This document shows positions 54,970 through 63,419 of a stretch of DNA of 64,000 bases, one piece after another. Position numbers and translations under genes: made by a program. The DNA is from Nitrospirillum amazonense (lineage in GTDB: Bacteria; Pseudomonadota; Alphaproteobacteria; Azospirillales; Azospirillaceae): contig NZ_VITN01000006.1 of the NCBI RefSeq assembly GCF_007828045.1, forward strand, positions 124,001 through 188,000. Direction: 5' to 3'. A model generated the notes under the pieces. It was given only the letters and a program-made list of their open reading frames with translations. It did not search any database and was not told where the DNA came from. Position 1 is the first letter of the stretch. Every line of letters begins with the position of its first letter.

Positions 54970-56034
54970 ATGATCACGTTGTCAGAACCCGAGTCAGATA
55001 CCGCTCCCATGTTGACCTCCCTCTCGGCCGCGTCCGGTTCAAAAGCGCAGCAGGCGGCGGCACCTGCGGCCAAGCGCCTGTCCATCGTCATCCCCATGCA
55101 TAATGAGGAAGGCAACCTGGCCACCCTGTTCGAGCGCCTGGTCCCGGTGCTGGACGGCATCGGCCTGCCGTTCGAAATCATCTGCGTGGACGACGGCTCA
55201 CGCGACGGCACCTTCGCCGCCCTCAGGGGCCATCAGGCGCGCGAACCCCGGTTGAAGCTGCTGCGCCTGTCGCGCAACTTCGGGAAGGAGGCGGCCATGT
55301 CCGCCGGCCTGCGCCACGCCATCGGCGACGCCGTCGTGCTGATGGACGGTGACCTGCAGCACCCCCCCGAAACCATCGCCATTTTCGTGGAGCAGTGGCG
55401 CCAGGGCATGCAGATGGTTTATGGCGTGCGCGCCAGCCGGTTGACCGACCCGTGGCTGCGCCGCTTCCTGACCAAGATCTATTACCGCCTGCTGGACAAC
55501 CTGTCCGAGGTGACGCTGCCGCGCGGCGCCGGTGACTTCCGCCTGCTGGACCGCAGCGTGGTTGACGCCCTGAACGCCATGCCCGAGCGCAACCGCTTCA
55601 TGAAGGGCCTGTTCAGCTGGGTGGGGTTCCGCCAGGTGGCCGTGCCGTTCGAGGTGGCGCAGCGCCACGCCGGCGCCACCTCCTTCAACTTCTGGCGCCT
55701 GTTGCGCTTCGGCCTGGACGGCGTCGCGTCCTTCAGCAACGTACCCCTGCGTGTCTGGTCCTGGCTGGGCATCGCCCTGTCGGTGCCCTCCTTCTTCTAT
55801 GGCCTGGTCATCATCACCAAGACCATCATGTTCGGCCGTGACACGCCCGGCTACGCCTCGCTCATGGTGGCGGTCCTGTTCCTGGGGGGGGTGCAGCTCA
55901 TCGGCCTGGGCGTCCTGGGGGACTATCTCGGCCGCGTCTTCACCGAGGTGAAGGGTCGCCCGATGTACCTGGTAAACGAGAAGGTGGGCTTCGATGACGC
56001 GCCACTCGCGGGTGGCGCCGGGGGGCATCCCTGA
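54970..56034 (+). CDS. Family 2 glycosyltransferase (polyprenyl-phosphate sugar transferase type)
   Basis: The protein has 354 residues. The GT-A domain (about 37-250) opens with LSIVIPMHNEEGNL, has VDDGSRDGT near 74 and MDGDLQHPPE near 119 (the DxD-like motif). Two C-terminal transmembrane helices (about 262-285 and 298-322) precede a basic tail. This is the ArnC/GtrB/DPM1-type layout, making undecaprenyl-phosphate-linked sugar on the cytoplasmic face. The N-terminal 35 residues are extra and Ser/Ala-rich. Followed 5 bp later by a GT-C transferase that would use the lipid-linked sugar in the periplasm. Confidence 0.92.
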   Translation: MITLSEPESDTAPMLTSLSAASGSKAQQAAAPAAKRLSIVIPMHNEEGNLATLFERLVPVLDGIGLPFEIICVDDGSRDGTFAALRGHQAREPRLKLLRLSRNFGKEAAMSAGLRHAIGDAVVLMDGDLQHPPETIAIFVEQWRQGMQMVYGVRASRLTDPWLRRFLTKIYYRLLDNLSEVTLPRGAGDFRLLDRSVVDALNAMPERNRFMKGLFSWVGFRQVAVPFEVAQRHAGATSFNFWRLLRFGLDGVASFSNVPLRVWSWLGIALSVPSFFYGLVIITKTIMFGRDTPGYASLMVAVLFLGGVQLIGLGVLGDYLGRVFTEVKGRPMYLVNEKVGFDDAPLAGGAGGHP

Positions 56035-56039
56035 CCTCC

Positions 56040-57812
56040 ATGCCCCTTCTCCGTTCCCCTGACGCCTCGGCCGCCGCCCGTCCGCACACCGCCCCCGCGG
56101 CGCCGTCTATCGGTACCCGGTCCATCGGTGCGGGACCCATCGGCGCTGGACGCATGGTGCCGGCCGGCGCGCGGCTGGGTCCACCGCTGTGGCGGCGGCT
56201 GTCGCCCTGGGACGTGGCCTTCTGGCTGGTCATGGCGGTGGCGGTCGCGGCCGTGTCCTGCACCTTCCCCGACTTCGGCATCACGTTTGACGAGCCGCTG
56301 CACGTGGAATACGGCCAGCGGGCGCTGGAATGGTATGCCTCGCTGGGCAAGGACCGCGCGGTCCTGGAATTCCAGAACCTCTACCTCTACGGCGCCCTGT
56401 TCGACACGGTCGAGGCGCTGTTCGAAAACCTGCTGCCGCTGGATGTCTATGCCACCCGCCGCCTGATCGGCGGGCTGACCGGGCTGCTGGGCGTGCTGGC
56501 CGTGCGCCGCATCGCCAGGGATATCGCGGGGAAAGAGACGGGGGCGCGCGCCGGGCTGATCGCCGGCCTGTGCCTGCTGCTGATCCCCGACTGGTGGGGC
56601 CATTCCTTCGCCAACCCCAAGGACGTGCCCTTCGCCGTCGCCGCCGCCTGGACCCTGTCCTGGCTGGTGCGGGTGGGCCGCAGCCTGGACACCGACGCCA
56701 AGGGGCCATCCCTGGGCTCCGTCGCCATGCTGGGCCTGTGCTTCGGCATGGCGCTGGGCATCCGTGTGGGCGGCGTGCTGCTGGCCGGGCCCATCATGCT
56801 GACGCTGCTGGCCCATCTGGCCAAGCGCGTGCTGGCCGGTGACGGTGCGCGGCAGACGGGTGCCGAGGCCTGGCGCCTGGTGCGTCGCCTGTGGATCGCT
56901 GTTCCCATCGCCTATGCCGTCATGATCGCCGCCTGGCCGTGGGCCCAGGTGAACCCGCTGCGCCACCCCATGGAAGCGCTGGCCGAGTTCTCCAAGTTCC
57001 CCATGGATTTCACCTTCACCTTCGCCGGGGTGCAGGTGCGCACCACCAACCTGCCCTGGTGGTACCTGCCCGTGGGCTTCGGCGTGAAGCTGCCGGAGGT
57101 GGAGCTGCTGGGCCTGGCCGCGATCGTGGCCTTCGGTGCCGTGGCCGCCCTGCGCCGGCCCTTCCCGGCGGGCGTGCGCCTGGACGGCGTGGCGCTGACC
57201 ACCGCCGTGCTGCTGCCGCCGGCCGCCGTGGTGGCGACGGACGCCGTGCTCTACGACGGCATCCGCCACATGCTGTTCCTGATGCCGCCCCTGGCCACGG
57301 CCGCCGGCCTGGGCCTGAACGGCCTGCTGACGCGCCTGCCCCTGCGCTGGCCGCGCAATTTCTGGCTGAACCCCTTCATGGCCGCGCTGCTGGTCGCCTG
57401 CGCGGCCGTGCAGGTCGGGTTCATGGCCCACCTGCATCCCTATGAGACCATCTGGTTCAACCGCTTCGTGGGCGGCGTGCGCGGCGCGGCTCCGAAGTTC
57501 GAGCTGGACTACTGGGGTAGTTCCCTGTCCGAGGCGGCCAAGCGCCTGACCGACACCATGGTGAAGCTGGAGGGCCCGCAGGCCTTGACCCAGCCCTACC
57601 GCATCCGCGTTTGCGGCCCGCCCACGTCGGTGTTCCACTACCTGCCGCCGGCCTGGAAGCCGACGCGCCGCAACACCGGCCCGGTCGATTTCTACCTTGC
57701 CTTCACCCGCTGGGCCTGCAAGGAAATCCCGGCGGGCCAGGACATCGTGCGCATCGAGCGCGATGGCGAGGTGCTGGCCTATGTGCGTGATTTGCGGGAG
57801 CCGCCGCAGTAA
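56040..57812 (+). CDS. GT-C family glycosyltransferase (GT39/ArnT-like)
   Basis: The protein has 590 residues and about 11-12 transmembrane helices. The N-terminal SIGTRSIGAGPIGAGR stretch is low-complexity. The first periplasmic loop contains TFDEPLHVEYGQRAL near 81-95, with the catalytic-type Asp-Glu of the dolichyl-phosphate-mannose mannosyltransferase/ArnT superfamily. The WWGHSFANPKDVPFA region lies near 183. A soluble C-terminal domain ends in the periplasm. It would transfer a sugar from polyprenyl phosphate, supplied by the upstream GT2, to a lipid, glycan or protein acceptor; the acceptor is unknown. Confidence 0.86.
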   Translation: MPLLRSPDASAAARPHTAPAAPSIGTRSIGAGPIGAGRMVPAGARLGPPLWRRLSPWDVAFWLVMAVAVAAVSCTFPDFGITFDEPLHVEYGQRALEWYASLGKDRAVLEFQNLYLYGALFDTVEALFENLLPLDVYATRRLIGGLTGLLGVLAVRRIARDIAGKETGARAGLIAGLCLLLIPDWWGHSFANPKDVPFAVAAAWTLSWLVRVGRSLDTDAKGPSLGSVAMLGLCFGMALGIRVGGVLLAGPIMLTLLAHLAKRVLAGDGARQTGAEAWRLVRRLWIAVPIAYAVMIAAWPWAQVNPLRHPMEALAEFSKFPMDFTFTFAGVQVRTTNLPWWYLPVGFGVKLPEVELLGLAAIVAFGAVAALRRPFPAGVRLDGVALTTAVLLPPAAVVATDAVLYDGIRHMLFLMPPLATAAGLGLNGLLTRLPLRWPRNFWLNPFMAALLVACAAVQVGFMAHLHPYETIWFNRFVGGVRGAAPKFELDYWGSSLSEAAKRLTDTMVKLEGPQALTQPYRIRVCGPPTSVFHYLPPAWKPTRRNTGPVDFYLAFTRWACKEIPAGQDIVRIERDGEVLAYVRDLREPPQ

Positions 57813-57950
57813 GCGAGGCGGCCCCCAAGGCCGCCGGCCCGGACCGGCCAGGTCCGTGAGCCAAGGCCACGGATGTGGCCGCCCGGCGCCTGAGGGCATT
57901 TGACCGATCAGGATCAAATGCCGACGCGTGTGAAAGGGAAGGATCGCCAG

Positions 57951-58484
57951 ATGAAACTGTTCGGCCTTGCGGGGTGGAGCGGTTCGGGCAAGACCACCTT
58001 GATGGTCCAGCTGATCCCGGAATTGGCGGGGCGCGGCTATGGCGTCTCCACCCTCAAGCATGCCCACCATGATTTCGACGTGGACCAGCCGGGCAAGGAC
58101 AGCCACCGCCACCGCACCGCCGGCGCCACCGAGGTCTTGGTGGCCTCGTCCCGGCGCTGGGCCCTGATGCATGAACTGCGCGGGACGGCCGAGCCGACGC
58201 TGGCCGACCTTGTCGCCAAGCTGTCGCCCGTGGACCTGGTGCTGGTGGAAGGGTTCAAGCGCGACCCCATTCCCAAACTGGAGATCTGGCGGGCGGAGAA
58301 CGGCAAGGCGCCGCTGTTCCCGGACGATCCGACCATCGTGGCGCTGGCCGCCGACGATCCGCTGCCGGTGGAGGTGCCGGCGGGCTTGCGGCGTTTCCCC
58401 CTGGACGCGGTGGCCGACATCGCCACCTTCATCCTGGCCCATGTCGGCCTGCCCCCGATTGGCTTGCCGTCCCGGGCGGACTGA
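57951..58484 (+). CDS. mobB: Molybdopterin-guanine dinucleotide biosynthesis protein B
   Basis: This GTP-binding adaptor assists MobA in making bis-MGD, the cofactor of DMSO-reductase family enzymes. It has 177 residues. P-loop GWSGSGKTTL lies near 8-17, then STLKHAHHDFDVDQPGKDS near 36-54, and VLVEGFKRDPIPKLEI near 99-114. ATG 57951 (MKLFGLAG) follows GGGAAGGA; a longer frame from 57900 is not needed. moeA follows after 15 bp, and mobA lies about 3 kb further on the opposite strand. Confidence 0.93.
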   Translation: MKLFGLAGWSGSGKTTLMVQLIPELAGRGYGVSTLKHAHHDFDVDQPGKDSHRHRTAGATEVLVASSRRWALMHELRGTAEPTLADLVAKLSPVDLVLVEGFKRDPIPKLEIWRAENGKAPLFPDDPTIVALAADDPLPVEVPAGLRRFPLDAVADIATFILAHVGLPPIGLPSRAD

Positions 58485-58499
58485 GGAACGGCCATCCCC

Positions 58500-59735
58500 A
58501 TGCCAGGCGCCGCCGACTGCTACCCCGACACCTTGCTCAGCGTTGACCAGGCGCGCGATCGCCTGTTGCGGGCGCTCGGGCCCGTCACGGGGGTGGAAAC
58601 GGTGGCGCTGGATGCCGCCGACGGCCGTGTCCTGGCCCGGGACGTGGTGGCGGCGCGCAGCCTGCCGCCCTTCGCCCAGGCCGCCATGGACGGCTATGCC
58701 CTGGACCACCGCGATGTCGCCGGGGCGGCGGGCCCCGTTCGCCTGCCCCTGTCGGGCCGGGTCGCGGCGGGGGATGCGCCCGGACCCCTGGTGCCCGGTA
58801 CCGCGGTGCGCATCTTCACCGGCGCGCCCTTGCCCGATGGCGCCGACACCGTGCTGATGCAAGAGGATGCGGACCTGGACGGCGACGTCCTGCTGGCCCC
58901 GCGCGGCCTTGCCCCCGGCCGCCATTGCCGCGCGGTGGGGGAGGATATCGCAGCGGGCGCGGTGGCGCTGCCGGCCGGGCGCCGCCTGTCGCCGGCGGCC
59001 GTGGCGCTGGCCGCCGCGCTGGGGGAACGGGTCCTGGCGGTGCGGGTGCCCCCGACCGTCGCCCTGCTGTCCACAGGGAACGAGGTGCGGCCCGCCGGCG
59101 CCCCCTTGCCCCCCGGCGCCATCCATGACGCCAACGGCCCCCTGTTGACCGCCCTGCTGTGCCGCCTGGGTTGCCGCGTGGTGCCGGCCGGCATCGCCGG
59201 CGATGATCCCGCGGCCCTGGCGGCCACCCTGTCCAGTCTCACGGCCGACCTGATCCTCAGCAGCGGCGGCGTCTCCGCCGGGGAGGAGGACCATGTGAAG
59301 GCGGCGGTGTCGGCCCTGGGCGGCATCGATTTCTGGCGCCTGGCCCTCAAGCCGGGCAAGCCGTTGGCGTTCGGCCATGTCGGGAACACCCCCTTTCTGG
59401 GGCTGCCCGGCAACCCGTTCGCCGCCTTCGCCGCCTTTCTCGCGCTGGGCCGGCCGTTGGTGCAGCGCCTGTCGGGCGAAACCGTCGCCGATCCGCCCCG
59501 CATCACCGTGCGCTGTGGCTTCGCCCATGGCCGCGCGCCGGGCAAGCGCGAATACCTGCGCGTGGTTCTGCGGCAGGAGGGCGCCGACACCGTGGCCTAC
59601 CTGGCCGGCGCCGGCGGCAGCGCCGCCCTGTCGTCCCTGGCCCTGGCCGATGCCGTGGCGGAGGTGGAGGAAGCGCGCGACAGCCTCCGGCCCGGCGATC
59701 CGCTGACGGTCATCCCCCTGCACGGGCTGTTCTGA
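58500..59735 (+). CDS. moeA: Molybdopterin molybdenumtransferase
   Basis: This enzyme inserts molybdenum into adenylated molybdopterin in the late step of Moco synthesis. It has 411 residues. Conserved blocks are LPPFAQAAMDGYAL near 55-68, RIFTGAPLPDGADTVLMQED near 103-122, STGNEV near 191, SSGGVSAGEEDHV near 258-270 and LKPGKPLAFG plus LGLPGNPFAAF near 284-310. Domain order is complete. It is encoded directly after mobB. A gephyrin-type MogA fusion is absent. Confidence 0.95.
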   Translation: MPGAADCYPDTLLSVDQARDRLLRALGPVTGVETVALDAADGRVLARDVVAARSLPPFAQAAMDGYALDHRDVAGAAGPVRLPLSGRVAAGDAPGPLVPGTAVRIFTGAPLPDGADTVLMQEDADLDGDVLLAPRGLAPGRHCRAVGEDIAAGAVALPAGRRLSPAAVALAAALGERVLAVRVPPTVALLSTGNEVRPAGAPLPPGAIHDANGPLLTALLCRLGCRVVPAGIAGDDPAALAATLSSLTADLILSSGGVSAGEEDHVKAAVSALGGIDFWRLALKPGKPLAFGHVGNTPFLGLPGNPFAAFAAFLALGRPLVQRLSGETVADPPRITVRCGFAHGRAPGKREYLRVVLRQEGADTVAYLAGAGGSAALSSLALADAVAEVEEARDSLRPGDPLTVIPLHGLF

Positions 59736-59811
59736 GGGCGGCGCCAAGTAAGCGCTATGGTATCGATGTCATTTCCCCTATCCTGTGGCAAAACAAGCCC
59801 AGGGAGGGGAC

Positions 59812-60903
59812 ATGACCAGGACGACATACATCCATGCCATCGCACGCGCCGGCCTTATGGCGGCGGCATTGCTGTTCAGCGGGACGGCCCAGGCGGCCGA
59901 TGCCCCGCCCTCACCCGTGGGCGCGGATGGCAGCGTCACCCTGCCGCTGGCGCCCGGCAGCCTGGTTCTGCCCTTCTCCTCCTACGCGTCGCCGGAGGCG
60001 CGGGACTGGTTCAAGCGCTATGCCGACGTGCATGCCCCGCCCATCACCGACGTGCCGGCCAGCCGCGCCTTTTACGATCGCATGAACACCGACCGCGCCA
60101 ACCGGCTGCGGGCGCTCTACCCCGTCACCGTGACCGACCAGACCATGGGCGGCGTGCCCACCCAGGTCGTGGCGCCGGCCAAAGGGGCGGCGGTGGCGGA
60201 CCGGGTGCTGATCAACCTGCACGGCGGCGCCTTCCTCTGGGGGGCGGGGGCCGGCGGGTTGGTGGAGGCGGTGCCGGTGGCGGCCCTGTCCAAGATCAAG
60301 GTGGTGACGGTCGATTACCGCCAGGGGCCGGAGCATCGCTTCCCCGCCGCCAGCGAGGATGTGGCTGCCGTCTACAAGGATCTGCTGAAGACCTACAAGC
60401 CGCGGAACATCGGCATCTACGGCTGTTCCGCCGGCGGCATCCTGACGGGGGAGGCGGTGGCCTGGTTTCAGACCCACGGCCTGCCCCGGCCCGGCGCCAT
60501 CGGCATCTTCTGCGCCGGCGTGCTGGACGGCGGCGGTGATTCCCAGGCCTGGTCGGCCCTGTACGGCGGGCAGCTGCCGGGCCCCGGCCTGCGCCTGATC
60601 GACCTGCCTTATTTCCAAGGCGCCAACGTCCAGGATCCGCTGGTGCTGCCGGGCGTGGCGCCGGAGGTGCTGGCCAAGTTCCCGCCCACCCTGCTGATCA
60701 CCGGCACGCGCGACTTCATGCTCAGCGACACGCTGCGCAGCCAGGATCTGTTGGAACGGGCCGGCGCGCGGACGGAGCTGCACGTCTGGGACGGCATGGT
60801 CCATTCCTTCTTCTCCGACCCCGAATCGCCAGAGGCGCGGGCCGCCTACGACGTTATGGCCCGCTTCTTCACGCGGGAACTGGGCCGGCCGAACGACAGG
60901 TAA
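59812..60903 (+). CDS. Exported alpha/beta hydrolase (HSL-type esterase)
   Basis: The protein has 363 residues with a signal peptide (about 1-29, core ARAGLMAAALLFSGTAQA). The oxyanion-hole motif HGGAFLWGAG lies near 137-146. Nucleophile elbow GCSAGG is near 205, the acid in GTRDFMLSD near 300, and catalytic His in DGMVHSFF near 329. This is the hormone-sensitive-lipase group of carboxylesterases. ATG 59812 follows AGGGAGGGGA. Predicted periplasmic or secreted. Substrate is not evident. No operon partner. Confidence 0.9.
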   Translation: MTRTTYIHAIARAGLMAAALLFSGTAQAADAPPSPVGADGSVTLPLAPGSLVLPFSSYASPEARDWFKRYADVHAPPITDVPASRAFYDRMNTDRANRLRALYPVTVTDQTMGGVPTQVVAPAKGAAVADRVLINLHGGAFLWGAGAGGLVEAVPVAALSKIKVVTVDYRQGPEHRFPAASEDVAAVYKDLLKTYKPRNIGIYGCSAGGILTGEAVAWFQTHGLPRPGAIGIFCAGVLDGGGDSQAWSALYGGQLPGPGLRLIDLPYFQGANVQDPLVLPGVAPEVLAKFPPTLLITGTRDFMLSDTLRSQDLLERAGARTELHVWDGMVHSFFSDPESPEARAAYDVMARFFTRELGRPNDR

Positions 60904-61273
60904 GGCCCGGCGAAAGGGCTCAGGCGACCAGGGCCAGCAGGGCCAGCAGCAGGAACAGGGTCTTGCGCAGCATCGCGGGGTATCTTTCGTCCGGCTCGGG
61001 CCTTCGTCGTGCATCCTATGGGTAAGCGGATCGGCTCCAGTCCGCCACCCTTGGTGATGGCGCCGAGCATGCCGGTGAATAGAGGCGGCCGCAACCTGCC
61101 GCGCGTGCGCTACCCTGTTGGTTGCCTGTGACAATTTGGTGGTCGAGGCTTGGTGGTCGAGGCCTGCCGGCCCATGCCCGGCCCTCCTGTTCCTCGGTTG
61201 CGGACAGGGAGTGGTCGACAGGAGGCGGGGGTGCACCCTACCGCGCGTGTCGCGTCAGCTTGTTCGCCTGGAT
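60904..61273. other. 370-bp intergenic region between convergent genes
   Basis: The region lies between the esterase and the emfourin-like gene. It contains a possible 17-codon hydrophobic ORF (60920-60973, minus) and an exact 14-bp tandem duplication TTGGTGGTCGAGGC at 61136-61163. Two similar CCGCGCGTG strings occur near 61099 and 61241. No terminator with a T-run was found. Confidence 0.4.
60920..60973 (-). CDS. Possible 17-residue hydrophobic peptide
   Basis: The frame MLRKTLFLLLALLALVA begins at ATG 60973 and ends TGA at 60920. The pattern (basic residues then a run of Leu/Ala) looks like an isolated signal or membrane helix of a small protein. Ribosome-binding support is weak (GGACGAAAG upstream at poor spacing). 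It could be a real small membrane peptide, a decayed exported gene, or chance. Confidence 0.2.
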   Translation of the reverse strand: MLRKTLFLLLALLALVA

Positions 61274-61603
61274 TCAGCGCTTATGCCGCAGCACCCAGCC
61301 GGCCAGCTCATCCAGCGGAGCGGGGTGGCCGTCGCCGTCGCGGAAGTGCACGGTGGTGCTGTGGTCGGGCCAAGCCACGGTCAGCTGGGTTTCCAGGGCG
61401 TCGGGGTGGCCAGGGGCGGGGAAGGCGGCGGGCTGTGACGCGAGGTCGGCCGCCTGCACCAGGTGCAGCAGGGCCTGGCGGTCGGCCGCGTCCAGGCCCG
61501 CGACCTCCACGCTGATCTTGGGGCGGCGCAGGGGGAAGGCCATGCCGCCCTGGCGCTGGCATTCGATGAGGACGGGCGGCGCCGGGGTCTGGTCGGTGCT
61601 CAT
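61274..61603 (-). CDS. Emfourin-like protealysin inhibitor
   Basis: The protein has 109 residues. It has no signal peptide. An open core (VLIECQRQGGMAFPLRRPKISVEVAGLDAADRQALLHLV near 12-50) leads to a C-terminal LTVAWPDHSTTVHFRDG and LAGWVLRHKR. The size, beta-rich pattern and position directly downstream of an M4 protease of the protealysin type match emfourin, the inhibitor co-encoded with protealysin-like proteases. ATG 61603 lies 14 bp after the protease stop. The assignment relies strongly on context. Confidence 0.75.
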   Translation of the reverse strand: MSTDQTPAPPVLIECQRQGGMAFPLRRPKISVEVAGLDAADRQALLHLVQAADLASQPAAFPAPGHPDALETQLTVAWPDHSTTVHFRDGDGHPAPLDELAGWVLRHKR

Positions 61604-61617
61604 GGCGGCAGCATGGG

Positions 61618-62661
61618 TTAAAGCCCCACGGCCGTCCAGGCGTCGTCCACCGCCTTGGTGGCGGCGTCGCCGTATTTCCGCGCCACGTCGCGTGTCGCGG
61701 CCGCGGCGTCCTTGAACTCCGACCACAGTTGCAGGCGGGTGGTCAGGGCCTCGTACCAGATCGGGCCCGCCGTTTCCCAGGCCTGGCCGCCCAAGGCGGT
61801 GGCGGCCAGGTAGAAAGCGTGGTTGGGGATGCCGGAATTGATGTGGACGCCGTAGTTGTCGTCGGGGCCGCTGTAATAGTCCTTCATGGTCGCCGGCTGC
61901 GGGTCCTTGCCCAGGGTGGGGTCGTCATAGGCGGTGCCGGGCGCCTTCAGGGACCGCAGGGCCGTGCGGTTGGTGCCCGCCTTGGGGATCAGCAGGCCCT
62001 CGCCGATCAGCCAGTCGGCCGTATCCGCCGTGTCGCCGGCGGCGTACTGCTTGATCAGCGATCCGAAGACGTCGGAGAAGGATTCGTTCAGGGCGCCCGA
62101 CTGGCTGGAATAGGTCAGCCCGGCGGTGAACTGGGTGACGCCGTGGGTCAGTTCATGGCCGATGACGTCCAGGCACTTGGTGAAACGGTCGAAGATCTCG
62201 CCATCCCCGTCGCCATAGACCATCTGCTGGCCGTTCCAGAAGGCGTTGTCGTAGTCGGTGCTGTAGTGCACCGTGGAATCCAGGCGCATCCCCTTGTCGT
62301 CCACGGAGTTGCGCTTCATCACCTCCAGATAGAAATCATAGGTCTGGCCGGCGTAGGCGTAGGCCTCGTTGACGGCCACGTCCTGGCCATCCGGCTGCCC
62401 CTCGGACCGCACCAGCGTCCCGGGCAGGTCGCCGCCGTGCTGGGCGTCATAGACGGTGCGCTGCTTGGTGCCGGTGCCCAGGCCCGCAAAGGCGAACTGG
62501 TTCATGCTGGCGCGCATGCCGCGCAACTGCCCCTGGTGATAGAGGTTGTGCAGGGCCCGCTTGCGCATCGTCGGATCGCTGGCGTTGGTGGCCACATGCT
62601 CCATCATGTGCGGCGGGATGATGAAGCAGACATGCGGGGGGCAGCCGGCGTGCTGGCACAT
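61618..62661 (-). CDS. Protealysin-like M4 metalloprotease
   Basis: The protein has 347 residues. It is a thermolysin-family zinc endopeptidase with a short N-terminal propeptide carrying CFIIPPHMMEHVA (PPH motif) near 12-24, typical of the protealysin group, and no signal peptide. Zinc and catalytic residues HELTH at 169-173, the third ligand Glu in LNESFSD near 193, and the catalytic His in GVHINSGIPNHAFY near 273 are all present. The lack of a secretion signal suggests an intracellular or leaderless role. Its neighbour encodes the presumed inhibitor. Confidence 0.93.
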   Translation of the reverse strand: MCQHAGCPPHVCFIIPPHMMEHVATNASDPTMRKRALHNLYHQGQLRGMRASMNQFAFAGLGTGTKQRTVYDAQHGGDLPGTLVRSEGQPDGQDVAVNEAYAYAGQTYDFYLEVMKRNSVDDKGMRLDSTVHYSTDYDNAFWNGQQMVYGDGDGEIFDRFTKCLDVIGHELTHGVTQFTAGLTYSSQSGALNESFSDVFGSLIKQYAAGDTADTADWLIGEGLLIPKAGTNRTALRSLKAPGTAYDDPTLGKDPQPATMKDYYSGPDDNYGVHINSGIPNHAFYLAATALGGQAWETAGPIWYEALTTRLQLWSEFKDAAAATRDVARKYGDAATKAVDDAWTAVGL

Positions 62662-62771
62662 GGGGCGGGCCTTTCAGCGCTGGATCGTGGGAACCAGCGT
62701 GGCACCGCGCGCGCGATGCCGGAATAGCCGCCAATGATATATCCACGCCCCGATCGGCGCCCGGATCGGCC

Positions 62772-63419
62772 CTATCCCTGCATCGGGGGGGCTAATCCCT
62801 TGGAGAGAAAGGCCGCCGCCGCGTCCAGGTCGGCGGGGGTGTTGACGTTGAAGAAGGGGTCGATCGGCTGGACCGGGAAGTCCACCAGAGCCAAGGGCTG
62901 GCGGGCCAGGAAGGCGCCGACCTTGCGCAGATCCTCCCCCACCAGCGCCTGGCGCAGGCGGCCGGCCAGGCCCACGGGCCACAGCGCCACCACGGGATGC
63001 CGCCGCCCGCCCGAGGTGGCGCAGGCCACCCCATCCGGGGCCACCGCGCCCGCCAGGCGCGCGGCCAAGTCCAGGGGCAGGAAGGGGCAGTCGGCCGGCA
63101 CGCTCAGCACGTGGGTATGGCCGCCCTGGGTGCCGGCGTATTCCAGCCCCGCCAGCACGCCGGCCAGCGGGCCGGGATGTCCCGCCACGCTATCGGCCAG
63201 GACGGGCAGGCCCGCGTCGCGATAGCGGTCGGGGTCGCCGTTGGCGCTCAAGGCCAGGGCCGACACCTGCGGGGCCAGGCGCCCGCGCACATGGGCCAGC
63301 AGGGGCCGGCCAGCCAGGTCCAGGCGCGCCTTGTCCACCGCCTGGACCTCATCGCCGCCGAAACGGCGGGCCAGGCCGCCCGCCAGAATCAGGCCCAGAA
63401 TATCGATCGTTTCGCTCAC
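62772..63419 (-). CDS. mobA: Molybdenum cofactor guanylyltransferase
   Basis: This enzyme attaches GMP to Mo-molybdopterin to form MGD. It has 215 residues from GTG 63419 (VSETIDILGLILAGG). The nucleotide-binding LILAGGLARRFGG near 9-21 is followed by a short insert and DKARLDLAGRPLL. SVPADCPFLPLDLAARL lies near 107-123, and the C-terminal FFNVNTPADLDAA is typical. The GTG overlaps the stop of a 27-codon ORF (GTGA). The frame upstream is an Arg-rich shadow of the neighbouring gene and is not used. It is physically near mobB and moeA but oppositely oriented. Confidence 0.93.
   Translation of the reverse strand: MSETIDILGLILAGGLARRFGGDEVQAVDKARLDLAGRPLLAHVRGRLAPQVSALALSANGDPDRYRDAGLPVLADSVAGHPGPLAGVLAGLEYAGTQGGHTHVLSVPADCPFLPLDLAARLAGAVAPDGVACATSGGRRHPVVALWPVGLAGRLRQALVGEDLRKVGAFLARQPLALVDFPVQPIDPFFNVNTPADLDAAAAFLSKGLAPPMQG

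Noticed and set aside
55923-59747. 1274-codon open frame on the minus strand opposite the glycosyltransferases, mobB and moeA
   Set aside because: It is antisense to four well-supported genes, with the same biased His/Gln/Gly composition and no recognisable domain.
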